Of a DNA stretch of 64,000 bases, positions 25,498 to 34,450 are shown one piece after another (position 1 is the first letter of the stretch; each line of letters starts with the position of its first letter). The stretch covers positions 1 to 64,000 of the forward strand of contig CALTYZ010000002.1 in NCBI GenBank assembly GCA_943913645.1, in the 5' to 3' direction. The notes below the pieces were generated by a model. The model did no database searches and was not told where the DNA came from. It was given only the letters and a program-made list of their open reading frames with translations. Source of the DNA: an uncultured Corynebacterium sp. (GTDB lineage Bacteria > Actinomycetota > Actinomycetes > Mycobacteriales > Mycobacteriaceae). Both the position numbers and the translations under genes were made by a program.

Positions 25498-26295
25498 ATG
25501 ACCACATTGTGGGCAGTGAGTGACCTACACGCGGCCGTGAAAGCGAACACCGCACGTATAGACGCGATTCGTCCGACGGATCCCTCTGACTGGCTGATTG
25601 TCGCAGGTGATGTTGCAGAGCGCCAGGACCTCATTGTGCGCGTCATGGCGAAACTGGTTGACCGCTTCGACACGGTCATCTGGGTTCCTGGTAACCACGA
25701 GCTGTTTTCGCGCTCTGCGGATCGCCATTCCGGACGGGAGAAGTACACGGCACTCGTGCAGTCGATGCGGGAGATGGGGGTAATTACGCCCGAAGATCCG
25801 TACCCTACATTCGGCGATGTGACAATCGCGCCGTTGTTCACGCTGTATGACTATTCTTTTCGACGTGCCGGTCTGACGGTTGAGGAAGCTGTTGCGGCGG
25901 CACGTGCGCGAGACATCATGATGACTGATGAGTTCGCAATTGCACCGTTTGTAGATATCCGGGCCTGGTGTTGGGAGCGATTGGCGTACACCACAAAACG
26001 GCTTTCGCGCGTTGAGGGCCCGACAATTCTGATCAATCATTGGCCGCTGGTGCAAGAACCAACCCTGAAAATGCGCTGGTCGGATGTTGCGTTGTGGTGC
26101 GGGACGCGACACACGCGCAGCTGGCCTCGGCGCTACCACGCCGAGGCAGTGATATATGGTCATCTCCACATGCCAGGAATCATGCGGGTTGACGGGATCC
26201 AGCATATTGAGGTCTCGCTGGGCTACCCGCGCGAATGGCAGGCACGCGGCCAGCGGTGGCCGTTTCCGTACCCGGTGATGGAGGTTGCGCAGTGA
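25498..26295 (+). CDS. Calcineurin-like metallophosphoesterase
   Basis: 265 residues. The dimetal phosphoesterase motifs are in order: SDLHAAV, AGDVAERQD, PGNHELF, INHWPL and YGHLHMPG. The substrate is unknown. RBS AGGA lies 8 nt before the ATG. Its stop overlaps the pptT start by one base (TGATG), so the two are coupled. The same pair, metallophosphoesterase plus phosphopantetheinyl transferase, occurs in mycobacteria, where the phosphoesterase partner is reported to counter PptT as a phosphopantetheinyl hydrolase. A holo-acyl-carrier-protein hydrolase role is therefore a reasonable inference. Confidence 0.87.
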   Translation: MTTLWAVSDLHAAVKANTARIDAIRPTDPSDWLIVAGDVAERQDLIVRVMAKLVDRFDTVIWVPGNHELFSRSADRHSGREKYTALVQSMREMGVITPEDPYPTFGDVTIAPLFTLYDYSFRRAGLTVEEAVAAARARDIMMTDEFAIAPFVDIRAWCWERLAYTTKRLSRVEGPTILINHWPLVQEPTLKMRWSDVALWCGTRHTRSWPRRYHAEAVIYGHLHMPGIMRVDGIQHIEVSLGYPREWQARGQRWPFPYPVMEVAQ

Positions 26296-26948
26296 TGCAG
26301 GATTTGACACTCTTTCCTGCTGCAGCGCGGGTGGTCTTTCTTCGCACTGATGATGAACGGGATCTGAGCAATTACCGCGATTTGCTGCCGAGTGAACGTG
26401 CCCAGGTCTCGGAAGCGGTTGATGCGCGAAAGGGCGAGTTTGGGGATGCCCGCTGGTGCGCCCACCAAGCCCTGCGAGAACTCGGCGTTGACAGAGATAC
26501 TGCCATTCTCAGGGGTGAGCGCGGCATGCCGCTTTGGCCAACTGGGTTTACGGGTTCGCTCACGCACACGGATGGGCTGCGCGCTGCGGTGGCTGCACCG
26601 ACGAGCAGTGTGCGCTCCATGGGCCTCGATGCGGAACCGGCGAAACCGTTGCCCGACGGAATTTTGCAACAGATCGCCTCAGAAGCGGAGCTTGAGATGG
26701 TGCACAGTTTGCAAGCTGTCGGCTTCATGTGGGCTGATCGGCTGCTGTTTTGTGCGAAGGAAGCGACCTACAAGTGCTGGTTTCCTATGACCCGGCGCTG
26801 GCTTGGGTTTGAAGATGCGGAGATTGAAGTCCGCAGCGACGGCACGTTTAGCTCGCGGATTGTGGTGCGTCCGACACCTGCCGCCTTCTTTGAGGGACGG
26901 TGGGTCGTGCGCGGAGGCTACGTCATCGCATCCGTGTTTATGCAATAA
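26295..26948 (+). CDS. pptT: 4'-phosphopantetheinyl transferase PptT
   Basis: 217 residues. It transfers phosphopantetheine from CoA to carrier proteins; in mycolate-making actinobacteria it activates FAS-I and the condensing polyketide synthase Pks13. Motifs of the Sfp/EntD family: RGERGMPLWPTGFTGSLTHT, the Mg2+ site GLDAEPAKP, and the catalytic FCAKEATYKCW. The start overlaps the stop of the metallophosphoesterase gene. It ends 11 bp before the convergent truB stop. Confidence 0.93.
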   Translation: MQDLTLFPAAARVVFLRTDDERDLSNYRDLLPSERAQVSEAVDARKGEFGDARWCAHQALRELGVDRDTAILRGERGMPLWPTGFTGSLTHTDGLRAAVAAPTSSVRSMGLDAEPAKPLPDGILQQIASEAELEMVHSLQAVGFMWADRLLFCAKEATYKCWFPMTRRWLGFEDAEIEVRSDGTFSSRIVVRPTPAAFFEGRWVVRGGYVIASVFMQ

Positions 26949-26959
26949 CGCCAGCGCGG

Positions 26960-27856
26960 TCACTGCAGTGTGCTCGGCCGGGCCACGAACGTCGTGGCCA
27001 GTCGGTCTCCCTGCTCCTTGATCAGCGCGACCACTTTCCCGTCGGGTCCTTGGGCGGCGTGCACACCGTACAGACCGCGCGGTGTTAGCCATTTTCCCAT
27101 GGCCAACGCTTCATACTCCGCAGCGGTTACCGGCAGCACAGGCCAGGTCCGCGTGAGTGCCTCGTCCATCGTCATCGATAGCGATGGAGCAGCCTCAATG
27201 TCGTCAAGCGTGTGTGCATCCGCGAGGGTGTAGTGGCCGACGTTTGTGCGTCGCAAAGCAATCAGGTGCCCCCCAACGCCGAGCGCGTCGCCAAGATCTC
27301 GGGCAAGCGCACGAATATAGGTGCCGGAGGAACAGTGGACTGATACGTCGACGTCGAGGTAATTGTCTATACGTCGGGTCTCGATTGCTGCAAATGAGTA
27401 GACAGTCACCGGCCGCGGAGCAAGCGCAACCGTTTCACCGGCGCGGATCCGTTCATGGGCGCGTCGCCCGTCGATTTTGATTGCCGACACACTCGCAGGC
27501 ACCTGAAGAATGTCGCCGGTCAATGTCGCAATGGCAGCGGTTAGATCATTGTGTCCTACAGCGTGCGTGGCAGCGCTAAACACCACGTCGCCCTCGCGGT
27601 CATCAGTGGTAGTGGCAGCTCCCAGTCGGATCGTTGCCGTGTAGGTCTTGTCTTGCGCAACGAGGTGGGCGAGCAGCTTGGTTCCGCGTTCAATGCCTGC
27701 AACGAGGACACCAGTTGCCATCGGATCGAGGGTGCCTGCATGGCCCACCTTGCGGGTATTGAACGCTCGGCGCAGCCGCGCTACCACGTCGTGGCTGGTC
27801 AGGCCTTCAGGCTTATCCACGATGACGAGTCCGGAGCGGGAGAGGGGATCTGTCAT
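26960..27856 (-). CDS. truB: tRNA pseudouridine55 synthase
   Basis: 298 residues. Forms pseudouridine 55 in the T-loop of tRNAs. The opening SGLVIVDKPEGLTSHDVVAR and the catalytic-Asp motif GHAGTLDPMATGVLV are typical, as are KTYTATIRLGAAT and CSSGTYIRALARDLG. A C-terminal PUA-like actinobacterial extension is present. It is divergent from ribF; starts are 30 bp apart. A hexamer CATACT ends 8 nt before the ATG, suggesting a leaderless mRNA. Confidence 0.95.
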   Translation of the reverse strand: MTDPLSRSGLVIVDKPEGLTSHDVVARLRRAFNTRKVGHAGTLDPMATGVLVAGIERGTKLLAHLVAQDKTYTATIRLGAATTTDDREGDVVFSAATHAVGHNDLTAAIATLTGDILQVPASVSAIKIDGRRAHERIRAGETVALAPRPVTVYSFAAIETRRIDNYLDVDVSVHCSSGTYIRALARDLGDALGVGGHLIALRRTNVGHYTLADAHTLDDIEAAPSLSMTMDEALTRTWPVLPVTAAEYEALAMGKWLTPRGLYGVHAAQGPDGKVVALIKEQGDRLATTFVARPSTLQ

Positions 27857-27864
27857 GGCATTTC

Positions 27865-27879
27865 AGTATGCCGTACGCT
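27865..27879. promoter_or_regulatory. Divergent truB and ribF -10 elements
   Basis: Plus strand TACGCT (27874-27879) ends 7 nt before the ribF GTG at 27887. Minus strand CATACT (27865-27870) ends 8 nt before the truB ATG at 27856. The first is the better match. Confidence 0.5.
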
Positions 27880-27886
27880 GTGGCAC

Positions 27887-28861
27887 GTGAAGATTTTGCA
27901 CGGTCTTGGTGCGGTCCCGGATGAGGTCGCTCACCCACACGGTTCGGTCGTCACAATCGGGGTCTTCGACGGGGTGCATAAAGGGCATCAGCTTTTGATC
28001 AACATGGCAGTCGACACTGCACATAAGCTCGGCTTGCCAAGCGTGGTACTGACGTTTGATCCGCATCCACGGGAGATATTTGCCCCTGGATCGGCACCGG
28101 CAGCCCTGTTGCCGCTTTCGGAGCGGTCGAAACGGATTGAACAGCTCGGAGTTGACTATCTGTTAGTGGTCGATTTCCGAGTCGAACTGGCGGGGGAAAG
28201 CCCGGATGCGTACGTGCGCGAAGTCCTGGTGGAGAAGCTGGCTGCCAGGCATGTCCTTGTTGGAGAGAATTTCACCTTCGGCCGTAATGCGGAAGGGACA
28301 GCCGAAACGATGGCGCAGTTGGGTCGACGCTATGGGTTCGAGGTGACAATCGTGCAACTGCTTGACGACGCTGGAGTGCGGATCTGTTCAACCGCCATCC
28401 GGCAGCAGCTTGCTGGAGGTGATATACAAGGTGCGACCGATTTCATGGGTCGACCTTTTTCCCTTATAGCCAAGATTGAGCGCGGCGCGGGCCGGGGTGG
28501 GCGTGAACTTGGCTACCCAACTGCCAACCAGTACGCGAGTGAGCATGCAGCGCTGCCTGGTGATGGTGTGTATGCAGGCTGGCTGACCATCATTGATGAA
28601 GGACCAATCGACGGAGACATGCGCCCTGGGGTGCGTTATCCTGCAGCAATTTCGGTAGGCACGAACCCGACATTCGGGGACCAACGCCGCAGTGTTGAGT
28701 CTTACATTCTCGACCGTGATGCGGATCTATATGATCGCGTAGCGCGTGTGGAATTCGTGCAAAAGGTCCGTGACATGGAAAAATTCGATTCCGTGGACGA
28801 GTTGCTTGACCACATGGCGCGCGATGTCGCGAGCGTACGAGACATCTTGGGCATTCAATAG
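27887..28861 (+). CDS. ribF: Bifunctional riboflavin kinase/FAD synthetase
   Basis: 324 residues from GTG 27887. It phosphorylates riboflavin to FMN and adenylates FMN to FAD. The N-terminal FAD synthetase domain has VVTIGVFDGVHKGHQLL and ENFTFGRNAEGT. The C-terminal riboflavin kinase domain has GRPFSLIAKIERGAGRGGRE and the LGYPTANQ motif. The frame is open upstream to 27551 antisense through truB, but the family N-terminus and the -10 element 7 nt upstream fix GTG 27887. Confidence 0.95.
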   Translation: MKILHGLGAVPDEVAHPHGSVVTIGVFDGVHKGHQLLINMAVDTAHKLGLPSVVLTFDPHPREIFAPGSAPAALLPLSERSKRIEQLGVDYLLVVDFRVELAGESPDAYVREVLVEKLAARHVLVGENFTFGRNAEGTAETMAQLGRRYGFEVTIVQLLDDAGVRICSTAIRQQLAGGDIQGATDFMGRPFSLIAKIERGAGRGGRELGYPTANQYASEHAALPGDGVYAGWLTIIDEGPIDGDMRPGVRYPAAISVGTNPTFGDQRRSVESYILDRDADLYDRVARVEFVQKVRDMEKFDSVDELLDHMARDVASVRDILGIQ

Positions 28862-28885
28862 CGCTAAGTAGAGGAGTAAAAGGTT

Positions 28886-29851
28886 ATGACTCGCAAACTC
28901 ATTCTGGACGTTGATACTGGTATTGATGACGCGCTTGCGATCGCGTACGCGCTTGGTTCGAAGGAGCTCGAATTAATCGGCATCACCGGAACCTATGGCA
29001 ACGTACTCGTGCCCACCGGTGTTCGTAATGCCCTGGCTATCCTTGAGCTTTTCGGGTGGCGTGACGTTCCTGTTTTCGCTGGCCCCGATCACGCACGCGC
29101 ACGTGATTCATTCGAAGTGCTCGAGATTTCTGCATTCATCCACGGTCAAAACGGCATCGGGGAGGCAGACATCCCGGACTCGCCACGCCAGGTGGAGAAA
29201 CAAAGTGCGGTTGATTTCATGGTCGAGTCGGTGCGCACCTATGGCGATGACCTGGTGATCGTTCCCGTTGGACCACTGACCACAGTAGCGGCTGCGATGG
29301 ATGCGGATGAGGAATTTGCTCGCAACGCCCACATCATCAACATGGGTGGGGCGCTTACTGTGCCGGGTAACGTGTCTGCTTGGGCGGAGGCCAATATCAA
29401 TCAGGATCCAGAGGCAGCCGACATTGTCTTTCGGCGCGCAAGCGACATCACCATGATCGGCCTTGATGTCACACTCCAAACGCTGTTGACGGAGAAGGAA
29501 ACCGAGCAGTGGCAACAGCTGGGCACGGTTGGCGGCGATTTTTTGGCCACTGCCACGAACTACTACATCAAGGCTTATGAAACAACCGCCCCGTACCTGG
29601 GCGGGTGCGGTTTACATGACCCGCTCGCGGTTGCGGTCGCCGCAGACCCTTCGCTTGTGCGCACGATTGACATCAACATGAAGACGGATCTTGAAGGGGA
29701 AACGCGGGGGCGCACAATCGGCGATGAGACTCGATTGAATGACCCCGCGAAAACAGCTCATGTTGCGGTCGGGGTAGACGTTGAACGTTTCCTTGCAGAA
29801 TTCATGGACAGGCTCACAGGGCTGGCTGCAGCTACCGCAACTTCGCGGTAG
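28886..29851 (+). CDS. Inosine/uridine-preferring nucleoside hydrolase
   Basis: 321 residues. It hydrolyses the N-glycosidic bond of ribonucleosides for base salvage. The Ca2+-binding signature LILDVDTGIDDALAIAYAL opens the protein; NMGGALTVPGNVSAWAEANI and GLHDPLAVAVAADP (written GCGLHDPLAVAVA in part) complete the active site. AGAGGAG lies upstream of ATG 28886. A gap of 24 bp after ribF suggests cotranscription. A terminator hairpin overlaps its stop codon. Nucleoside preference cannot be assigned. Confidence 0.92.
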   Translation: MTRKLILDVDTGIDDALAIAYALGSKELELIGITGTYGNVLVPTGVRNALAILELFGWRDVPVFAGPDHARARDSFEVLEISAFIHGQNGIGEADIPDSPRQVEKQSAVDFMVESVRTYGDDLVIVPVGPLTTVAAAMDADEEFARNAHIINMGGALTVPGNVSAWAEANINQDPEAADIVFRRASDITMIGLDVTLQTLLTEKETEQWQQLGTVGGDFLATATNYYIKAYETTAPYLGGCGLHDPLAVAVAADPSLVRTIDINMKTDLEGETRGRTIGDETRLNDPAKTAHVAVGVDVERFLAEFMDRLTGLAAATATSR

Positions 29852-29859
29852 CGTTTTGG
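29831..29859 (+). terminator. Terminator overlapping the nucleoside hydrolase stop
   Basis: GCTACCGC (29831-29838) pairs with GCGGTAGC (29845-29852) over a 6-nt loop, followed by GTTTTGG. The stop codon TAG is inside the stem. Confidence 0.65.
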
Positions 29860-29878
29860 CCCCGCAGGCGTGCTTGGA

Positions 29879-29884
29879 TAGACT
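29879..29884 (+). promoter_or_regulatory. Candidate -10 for rpsO
   Basis: TAGACT just after the hydrolase terminator. The predicted leader is about 95 nt and ends in AAGGAGCAC before the ATG; such a leader could host S15 autoregulation, but no pseudoknot was worked out. Confidence 0.5.
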
Positions 29885-29986
29885 GTGTTGCTGGCTTAGG
29901 GCACAGAAAAGACTGTGGTTCGCAGCAGTTACCGCCGCTGAGTCTCATCCGATGAATGCGAACTGAAATAACCAAGGAGCACGTTC

Positions 29987-30256
29987 ATGGCTTTAACAGC
30001 CGAGAAGAAGGCGGAAGTCCTTAAAGAGTACGGTCTGCACGAGACCGACACTGGGTCGTCCGAAGCGCAGGTCGCGTTGCTGACCGAACGCATTAACAAC
30101 CTCACCGAGCACCTGAAGCACCACCAGCACGACCACCATTCCCGCCGTGGTTTGCTGTTGCTGGTCGGCCGTCGTCGTGGGCTGTTGAAGTACCTGCGTG
30201 AGAACGACGTTGAGCGCTACCGTGACTTGATCGCACGCCTGGGGCTGCGGCGCTAG
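29987..30256 (+). CDS. rpsO: 30S ribosomal protein S15
   Basis: 89 residues, the exact family length. S15 binds the 16S central domain early in assembly. Motifs HETDTGSSEAQVALLTERI and LLLLVGRRRGLLKYL are complete. AAGGAG sits 7 nt before the ATG. A rho-independent-type terminator follows, then pnp, the conserved rpsO-pnp order. Confidence 0.98.
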   Translation: MALTAEKKAEVLKEYGLHETDTGSSEAQVALLTERINNLTEHLKHHQHDHHSRRGLLLLVGRRRGLLKYLRENDVERYRDLIARLGLRR

Positions 30257-30284
30257 AGCCGATAAACAAGCGCCGATCTATTTG

Positions 30285-30321
30285 CGCACCTGCTTCGCAT
30301 TTTGCGAGGTAGGTGCGTTTT
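30285..30321 (+). terminator. Terminator after rpsO
   Basis: CGCACCT (30285-30291) pairs with AGGTGCG (30311-30317); an inner CGC-ATTTT-GCG extends the stem. A TTTTCATTT tract follows. Readthrough into pnp may be controlled here. Confidence 0.7.
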
Positions 30322-30415
30322 CATTTACCAGCTCCTGAGTACACTCTGCGCACATGCTGGCCAGTTTCTGCACTGGTGGTGCGTCAACGAACTGGGATAA
30401 TGCCCCGCGAGCTGG

Positions 30416-30421
30416 TAGTAT
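30416..30421 (+). promoter_or_regulatory. Candidate -10 for pnp
   Basis: TAGTAT in the 238-bp rpsO-pnp gap, 74 bp before the chosen TTG. The leader contains no obvious aptamer; CCAGTT and AACTGG at about 30361 and 30390 form an inverted repeat just upstream. Confidence 0.45.
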
Positions 30422-30494
30422 GACGAACCGTTGCAGATAAGGACATGTTGGCGGCAGCGATGATCGCCTGTTGAGCCCCAAGGAAAGGGATCTT

Positions 30495-32792
30495 TTGAGC
30501 ACCTTCAATCCCAAGAACGCGTATGAGGTACACATCGACGATGACTACGGCATCACCGAAGCCGTCGTCACTCTTGACAACGGTGACTTTGGCTCGCGCG
30601 AGGTTCGGTTTGAAACTGGTCAGCTAGCACGTCAAGCCGATGGGTCGGTAACCACGTACTTGGATGAAGACACGATGATGCTCTCCACTGTGACGGCATC
30701 GAACCAGCCCCGGGAAGGGTTTGACTTCTTTCCCCTCACTGTGGATGTGGAAGAACGGATGTACGCAGCAGGTAAGATTCCCGGCTCGTTCTTTCGCCGC
30801 GAGGGGCGGCCTTCAACGGAAGCAATCTTGGCATGCCGCCTCATTGATCGTCCGCTACGGCCTACCTTTGTAAAAGGGCTGCGCAATGAGGTGCAGGTAG
30901 TCGTCACCGTGCTGTCGATCGATCCGGAGGAGTACTACGACGTCGTCGCCATCAATGGCGCATCGGCGGCGACGCAACTGTCTGGCCTGCCTGTGTCGGG
31001 CCCAGTTGGGGGTGTGCGCATGGCGCTCATCGCAGATGAACAGCACCCGCAGGGGCAGTGGGTGGCGTTTCCCAACCACGCACAGCACGAGCGTGCATTG
31101 TTCGAGATGGTCGTTGCCGGCCGGATAGTGCAACGCCGGCGGGGGCGTCGCAACGTGGAAGACGTGGCAATCATGATGGTTGAGGCTGGCGCTGGTGCGC
31201 ACGTTGTCCAACTTGTCGGCGAAGGCTACCCCGCACCGACTGAGGCTACCGTCGCTGCCGGACTTGAGGCAGCCAAACCCTATATCAAGACGCTGTGCCA
31301 GGCACAACGCGCACTGGCTCAGGAAACTGCGAAGGAAGAAAAACACTTCGAACTTTTCCCGCCGTACTCGGACAAGGTGTACAACGCCGTCGAGAAGAAG
31401 AGCGCCAAGAAGCTCACCAAAATCATGTCGATCAAGTCCAAAGCTGAGCGCGAGGACGCATCAAACGCCTTCATGGAGGAGATTGAAAGCGATCTGATTG
31501 ACAAGTTTGACATCGACGATGACGAGCCGGAGAAACTCGCCGCATACACGAAAGAAATCCGTGCCGCTTATAACGCGGTACAGAAGAAGATTGTGCGCGA
31601 GAAGATCCTCAACGACGGATTTCGTATTGACGGCCGTGGCGTGACCGATATCCGCGATCTTGAGGTAGAAGTCGAGCTCATCCCGCGTGCTCACGGTTCA
31701 TCGCTCTTTGAGCGCGGTGAGACGCAAATTCTGGGTGTGACCACTCTGGATATGCTCAAGATGGAGCAGCACATCGATTCACTGTCCCCTGAGCAGACCA
31801 AGCGCTATATTCACCACTACAACTTCCCGCCGTATTCAACGGGCGAAACCGGCCGTGTTGGTTCGCCCAAACGGCGCGAGATCGGCCACGGTGCACTTGC
31901 AGAGCGGGCATTGATCCCGGTCATCCCCTCGCGGGAGGAATTCCCGTATACCATTCGTCAGGTCTCCGAGGCCCTTGGATCAAATGGTTCTACATCGATG
32001 GGTTCTGTGTGTGCCTCGACGCTCTCGCTCTACAACGCAGGTGTGCCCTTGGCGGCACCGGTCGCAGGTATTGCGATGGGCCTTGTATCGGGTGAAGTTG
32101 AAGGTGAGACCCAATATGTTGCCCTCACCGATATTTTGGGCGCGGAGGATGCCTTCGGCGACATGGACTTCAAGGTTGCCGGGACGCGGGAGTTCATTAC
32201 CGCGCTCCAACTGGACACGAAGCTCGACGGCATCCCTTCCGAGGTGCTCGCCAGTGCGTTGGAGCAGGCCCGGGATGCTCGCGAGGCGATCCTGGACACC
32301 ATGGCGGAAGTCATCGACACACCGGATGAGATGAGCTCACTTTCTCCGAAGATTACAACGGTGAAGGTCCCGGTTTCCAAGATCGGTGAGGTCATTGGTC
32401 CGAAGGGCAAGACGATCAACCAGATCACCGAGGATACGGGTGCGGAGGTAACCATCGAGGACGATGGGACGATCTACGTTTCTGCCACCCAAGGATCCGC
32501 AGCCGATGCGGCGATCGAGCAAATCAATGCGATCGCGAACCCGCAGCTTCCGAAGGTCGGTGAGCGCTACCTTGGCACCGTGGTTAAGACGGTTGCCTTC
32601 GGTGCTTTTGTCTCGATTCTGCCCGGCACTGACGGGTTGATTCACATCTCCAACCTGGGTGGGAACTCCCGTGTTGAACATGTCGAGGACGTGATCAACG
32701 TGGGGGACAAGGTGGAAGTAGAGATCCGCGATATTGACAACCGCGGCAAGATTTCTCTTGTGCCGGTCGATGAGGACAGCGGCGACGAATAG
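30495..32792 (+). CDS. pnp: Polyribonucleotide nucleotidyltransferase (PNPase)
   Basis: 765 residues from TTG 30495. PNPase is the 3'-5' phosphorolytic exonuclease. Two RNase PH domains flank a helical region; the second holds the catalytic VAGIAMGLVSGE and LGAEDAFGDMDFKVAGT. Then KH (VIGPKGKTINQITEDTGAEV, read as IGPKGKTINQI) and S1 (GTVVKTVAFGAFVSILPGTD, ending NRGKISLVPVDED). An in-frame TTG at 30471 exists, but AGGAAAGG lies 7 nt before TTG 30495, giving MSTFNPKNAYEV; the rare TTG start may limit translation. Confidence 0.94.
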   Translation: MSTFNPKNAYEVHIDDDYGITEAVVTLDNGDFGSREVRFETGQLARQADGSVTTYLDEDTMMLSTVTASNQPREGFDFFPLTVDVEERMYAAGKIPGSFFRREGRPSTEAILACRLIDRPLRPTFVKGLRNEVQVVVTVLSIDPEEYYDVVAINGASAATQLSGLPVSGPVGGVRMALIADEQHPQGQWVAFPNHAQHERALFEMVVAGRIVQRRRGRRNVEDVAIMMVEAGAGAHVVQLVGEGYPAPTEATVAAGLEAAKPYIKTLCQAQRALAQETAKEEKHFELFPPYSDKVYNAVEKKSAKKLTKIMSIKSKAEREDASNAFMEEIESDLIDKFDIDDDEPEKLAAYTKEIRAAYNAVQKKIVREKILNDGFRIDGRGVTDIRDLEVEVELIPRAHGSSLFERGETQILGVTTLDMLKMEQHIDSLSPEQTKRYIHHYNFPPYSTGETGRVGSPKRREIGHGALAERALIPVIPSREEFPYTIRQVSEALGSNGSTSMGSVCASTLSLYNAGVPLAAPVAGIAMGLVSGEVEGETQYVALTDILGAEDAFGDMDFKVAGTREFITALQLDTKLDGIPSEVLASALEQARDAREAILDTMAEVIDTPDEMSSLSPKITTVKVPVSKIGEVIGPKGKTINQITEDTGAEVTIEDDGTIYVSATQGSAADAAIEQINAIANPQLPKVGERYLGTVVKTVAFGAFVSILPGTDGLIHISNLGGNSRVEHVEDVINVGDKVEVEIRDIDNRGKISLVPVDEDSGDE

Positions 32793-32809
32793 ATTCCGCG
32801 AGAAATGAC

Positions 32810-32837
32810 ATAGGCCGCACGCATGCGTACGGCCTAT
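32810..32837. terminator. Bidirectional hairpin between pnp and the aldehyde dehydrogenase
   Basis: ATAGGCCG (32810-32817) pairs with CGGCCTAT (32830-32837); the inner ACGCATGCGT is itself a palindrome, extending the stem. Convergent genes end on both sides, 17 bp and 2 bp away. Confidence 0.65.
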
Positions 32838-32839
32838 TG

Positions 32840-34423
32840 CTATGGCAGGAACCGGAGCTTGCGGCCCATGTCAAGCGCCGTAGTCATCAGCGTTCCATAA
32901 TGCTGACGTGGCACTTGTTCAGGACCTCGCATCGGTACGATGCGCTGCTGCGAGATATTCTTCACTTCGGTGTACTTCGTCAATCCCTCCGGACCGTGGC
33001 GGCGGGATACGCCTGATTCCTTGACACCGCCGAGCGGGGTGGAGATGGACGCCCATGTTGCAGCGTAGCCGTCGTTGATGGTCACACTGCCCGATTCGAT
33101 ACGTTGCGCGAGTTTCCACCCTGTCTCGGGCGAAGCGAACACTGAGGCGTTCAACCCATATGGAGTGGAATTAGCAAGCTGGACTGCCTCATCGAGACTG
33201 CCGACGCGCTGCACGTAGACGACTGGGCCAAAGACCTCTTCGGTAGCCAGCTTGGTGCCTTCACCCAGGCCCGTCAGAATCGTTGGCTCGAAATAGTACG
33301 GACCAATATCAGGCCTGGATTTGCCACCGGTGATAACGGTAGCCCCCTTGCTCACCGCATCGTCTACAAACGCCTGTACCCGGTCGAGCTGGGCCTGGCT
33401 GATTAAGGAACCCATGGTGTAGTCCCAATTCAGGCCTTTCCCGAGGGTGATTTTCTCGGTCGCCGTGCGGAAGGCCTGCACGAACTCGTCAAAAAGCTTT
33501 TCCACAACATAGATACGTTCAATTGATACGCACAGCTGGCCTGAGTTGGAAAAGCACGCCGTCACAATGGTGTCAATGTGCGCGTCTAAGTCTGCGTCAG
33601 CCGCGACGATCATTGGATTTTTGCCACCCAGCTCTGCTGAGTAGCCGATTAAACGCTCGCCGACGATGCCGCCGAGAAGTTTTCCTGTCTTCGTTGAGCC
33701 GGTGAACATCAGGTAGTCACAGCGCTGGGCGATTGCTTGGCCGACCACCTCACCAGAGCCGGTGATGATCTGAAAAAGATCGTGCGGAAGGCCAGCGTCT
33801 AGCAAAAGCTTAAGCGCAATGATGTTGGAAAATGGTGTTGCCCAATCCGGTTTGGCCACCACGCCATTGCCGGCGATGAGCGCAGCGATGGCATCAGAGA
33901 CACCAAGGGCAAGCGGATAGTTCCATGGGCTGATTTGACCGACGACCCCCTTGGGAATCCGCTGCTCTTTTGTCCTGGTGATAACAGGAAACGCACCGGC
34001 GCGACGTGAGATGCTCAGTAACTCTTCGGCATTGTTGGCGTAGTAGCGCGCGTTGTTCATTACATCGAGCACTTCGTCGTAGGCGGCGGTACGGTCTTTA
34101 CCTGTTTCTAGCTGGACGATGTCGGCCAGTAGCTCCCGGTTGCGATTGACCAGCTTATGAAACCGCAGCATGACCCGGGCTCGCTCCGCGACACTCTTTT
34201 GCGCCCACGTCGACTGCGCCCGACGCGAAAGCTCAAATGCGCGTTCTACGTCTGCCTCGGAGCCCACGCCGACCCAGCCAAGCTCATCTTCGAAGAAGGG
34301 AGAATGCACGGCAATACGCTCCCCCTTCTGTAACGACCCGACGACGTGATTAGTGGTGAGCTTTAACAGCTTGTTCAAAAACGGTTCTGGAAGCGGTTGC
34401 TCCTTCAAACGTACAGCTGACAC
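32840..34423 (-). CDS. Aldehyde dehydrogenase, succinate-semialdehyde dehydrogenase (GabD2)-like
   Basis: 527 residues. NAD(P)-dependent oxidation of an aldehyde to the acid. Cofactor and catalytic motifs: VVGQISPWNYPLALG, the Rossmann MFTGSTKTGKLLGGI, general base Glu in ELGGKNPMIV, nucleophile Cys in SNSGQLCVSIERIYV, and EEVFGPVVYV. Closest by eye to the GabD2 succinic-semialdehyde dehydrogenases of mycobacteria. Its start lies 27 bp downstream of the MpaB-type oxygenase stop, so they form an operon. I infer that in this context it may oxidise an aldehyde released by the oxygenase; a plain GABA-shunt role remains the alternative. Confidence 0.87.
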   Translation of the reverse strand: MSAVRLKEQPLPEPFLNKLLKLTTNHVVGSLQKGERIAVHSPFFEDELGWVGVGSEADVERAFELSRRAQSTWAQKSVAERARVMLRFHKLVNRNRELLADIVQLETGKDRTAAYDEVLDVMNNARYYANNAEELLSISRRAGAFPVITRTKEQRIPKGVVGQISPWNYPLALGVSDAIAALIAGNGVVAKPDWATPFSNIIALKLLLDAGLPHDLFQIITGSGEVVGQAIAQRCDYLMFTGSTKTGKLLGGIVGERLIGYSAELGGKNPMIVAADADLDAHIDTIVTACFSNSGQLCVSIERIYVVEKLFDEFVQAFRTATEKITLGKGLNWDYTMGSLISQAQLDRVQAFVDDAVSKGATVITGGKSRPDIGPYYFEPTILTGLGEGTKLATEEVFGPVVYVQRVGSLDEAVQLANSTPYGLNASVFASPETGWKLAQRIESGSVTINDGYAATWASISTPLGGVKESGVSRRHGPEGLTKYTEVKNISQQRIVPMRGPEQVPRQHYGTLMTTALDMGRKLRFLP

Positions 34424-34450
34424 AGCAATACTCCGATATTCCGATGCGGT

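Noticed and set aside
27551..27886. N-terminal extension of ribF
   Set aside because: It would run antisense through truB; family start and a -10 element 7 nt upstream fix GTG 27887.
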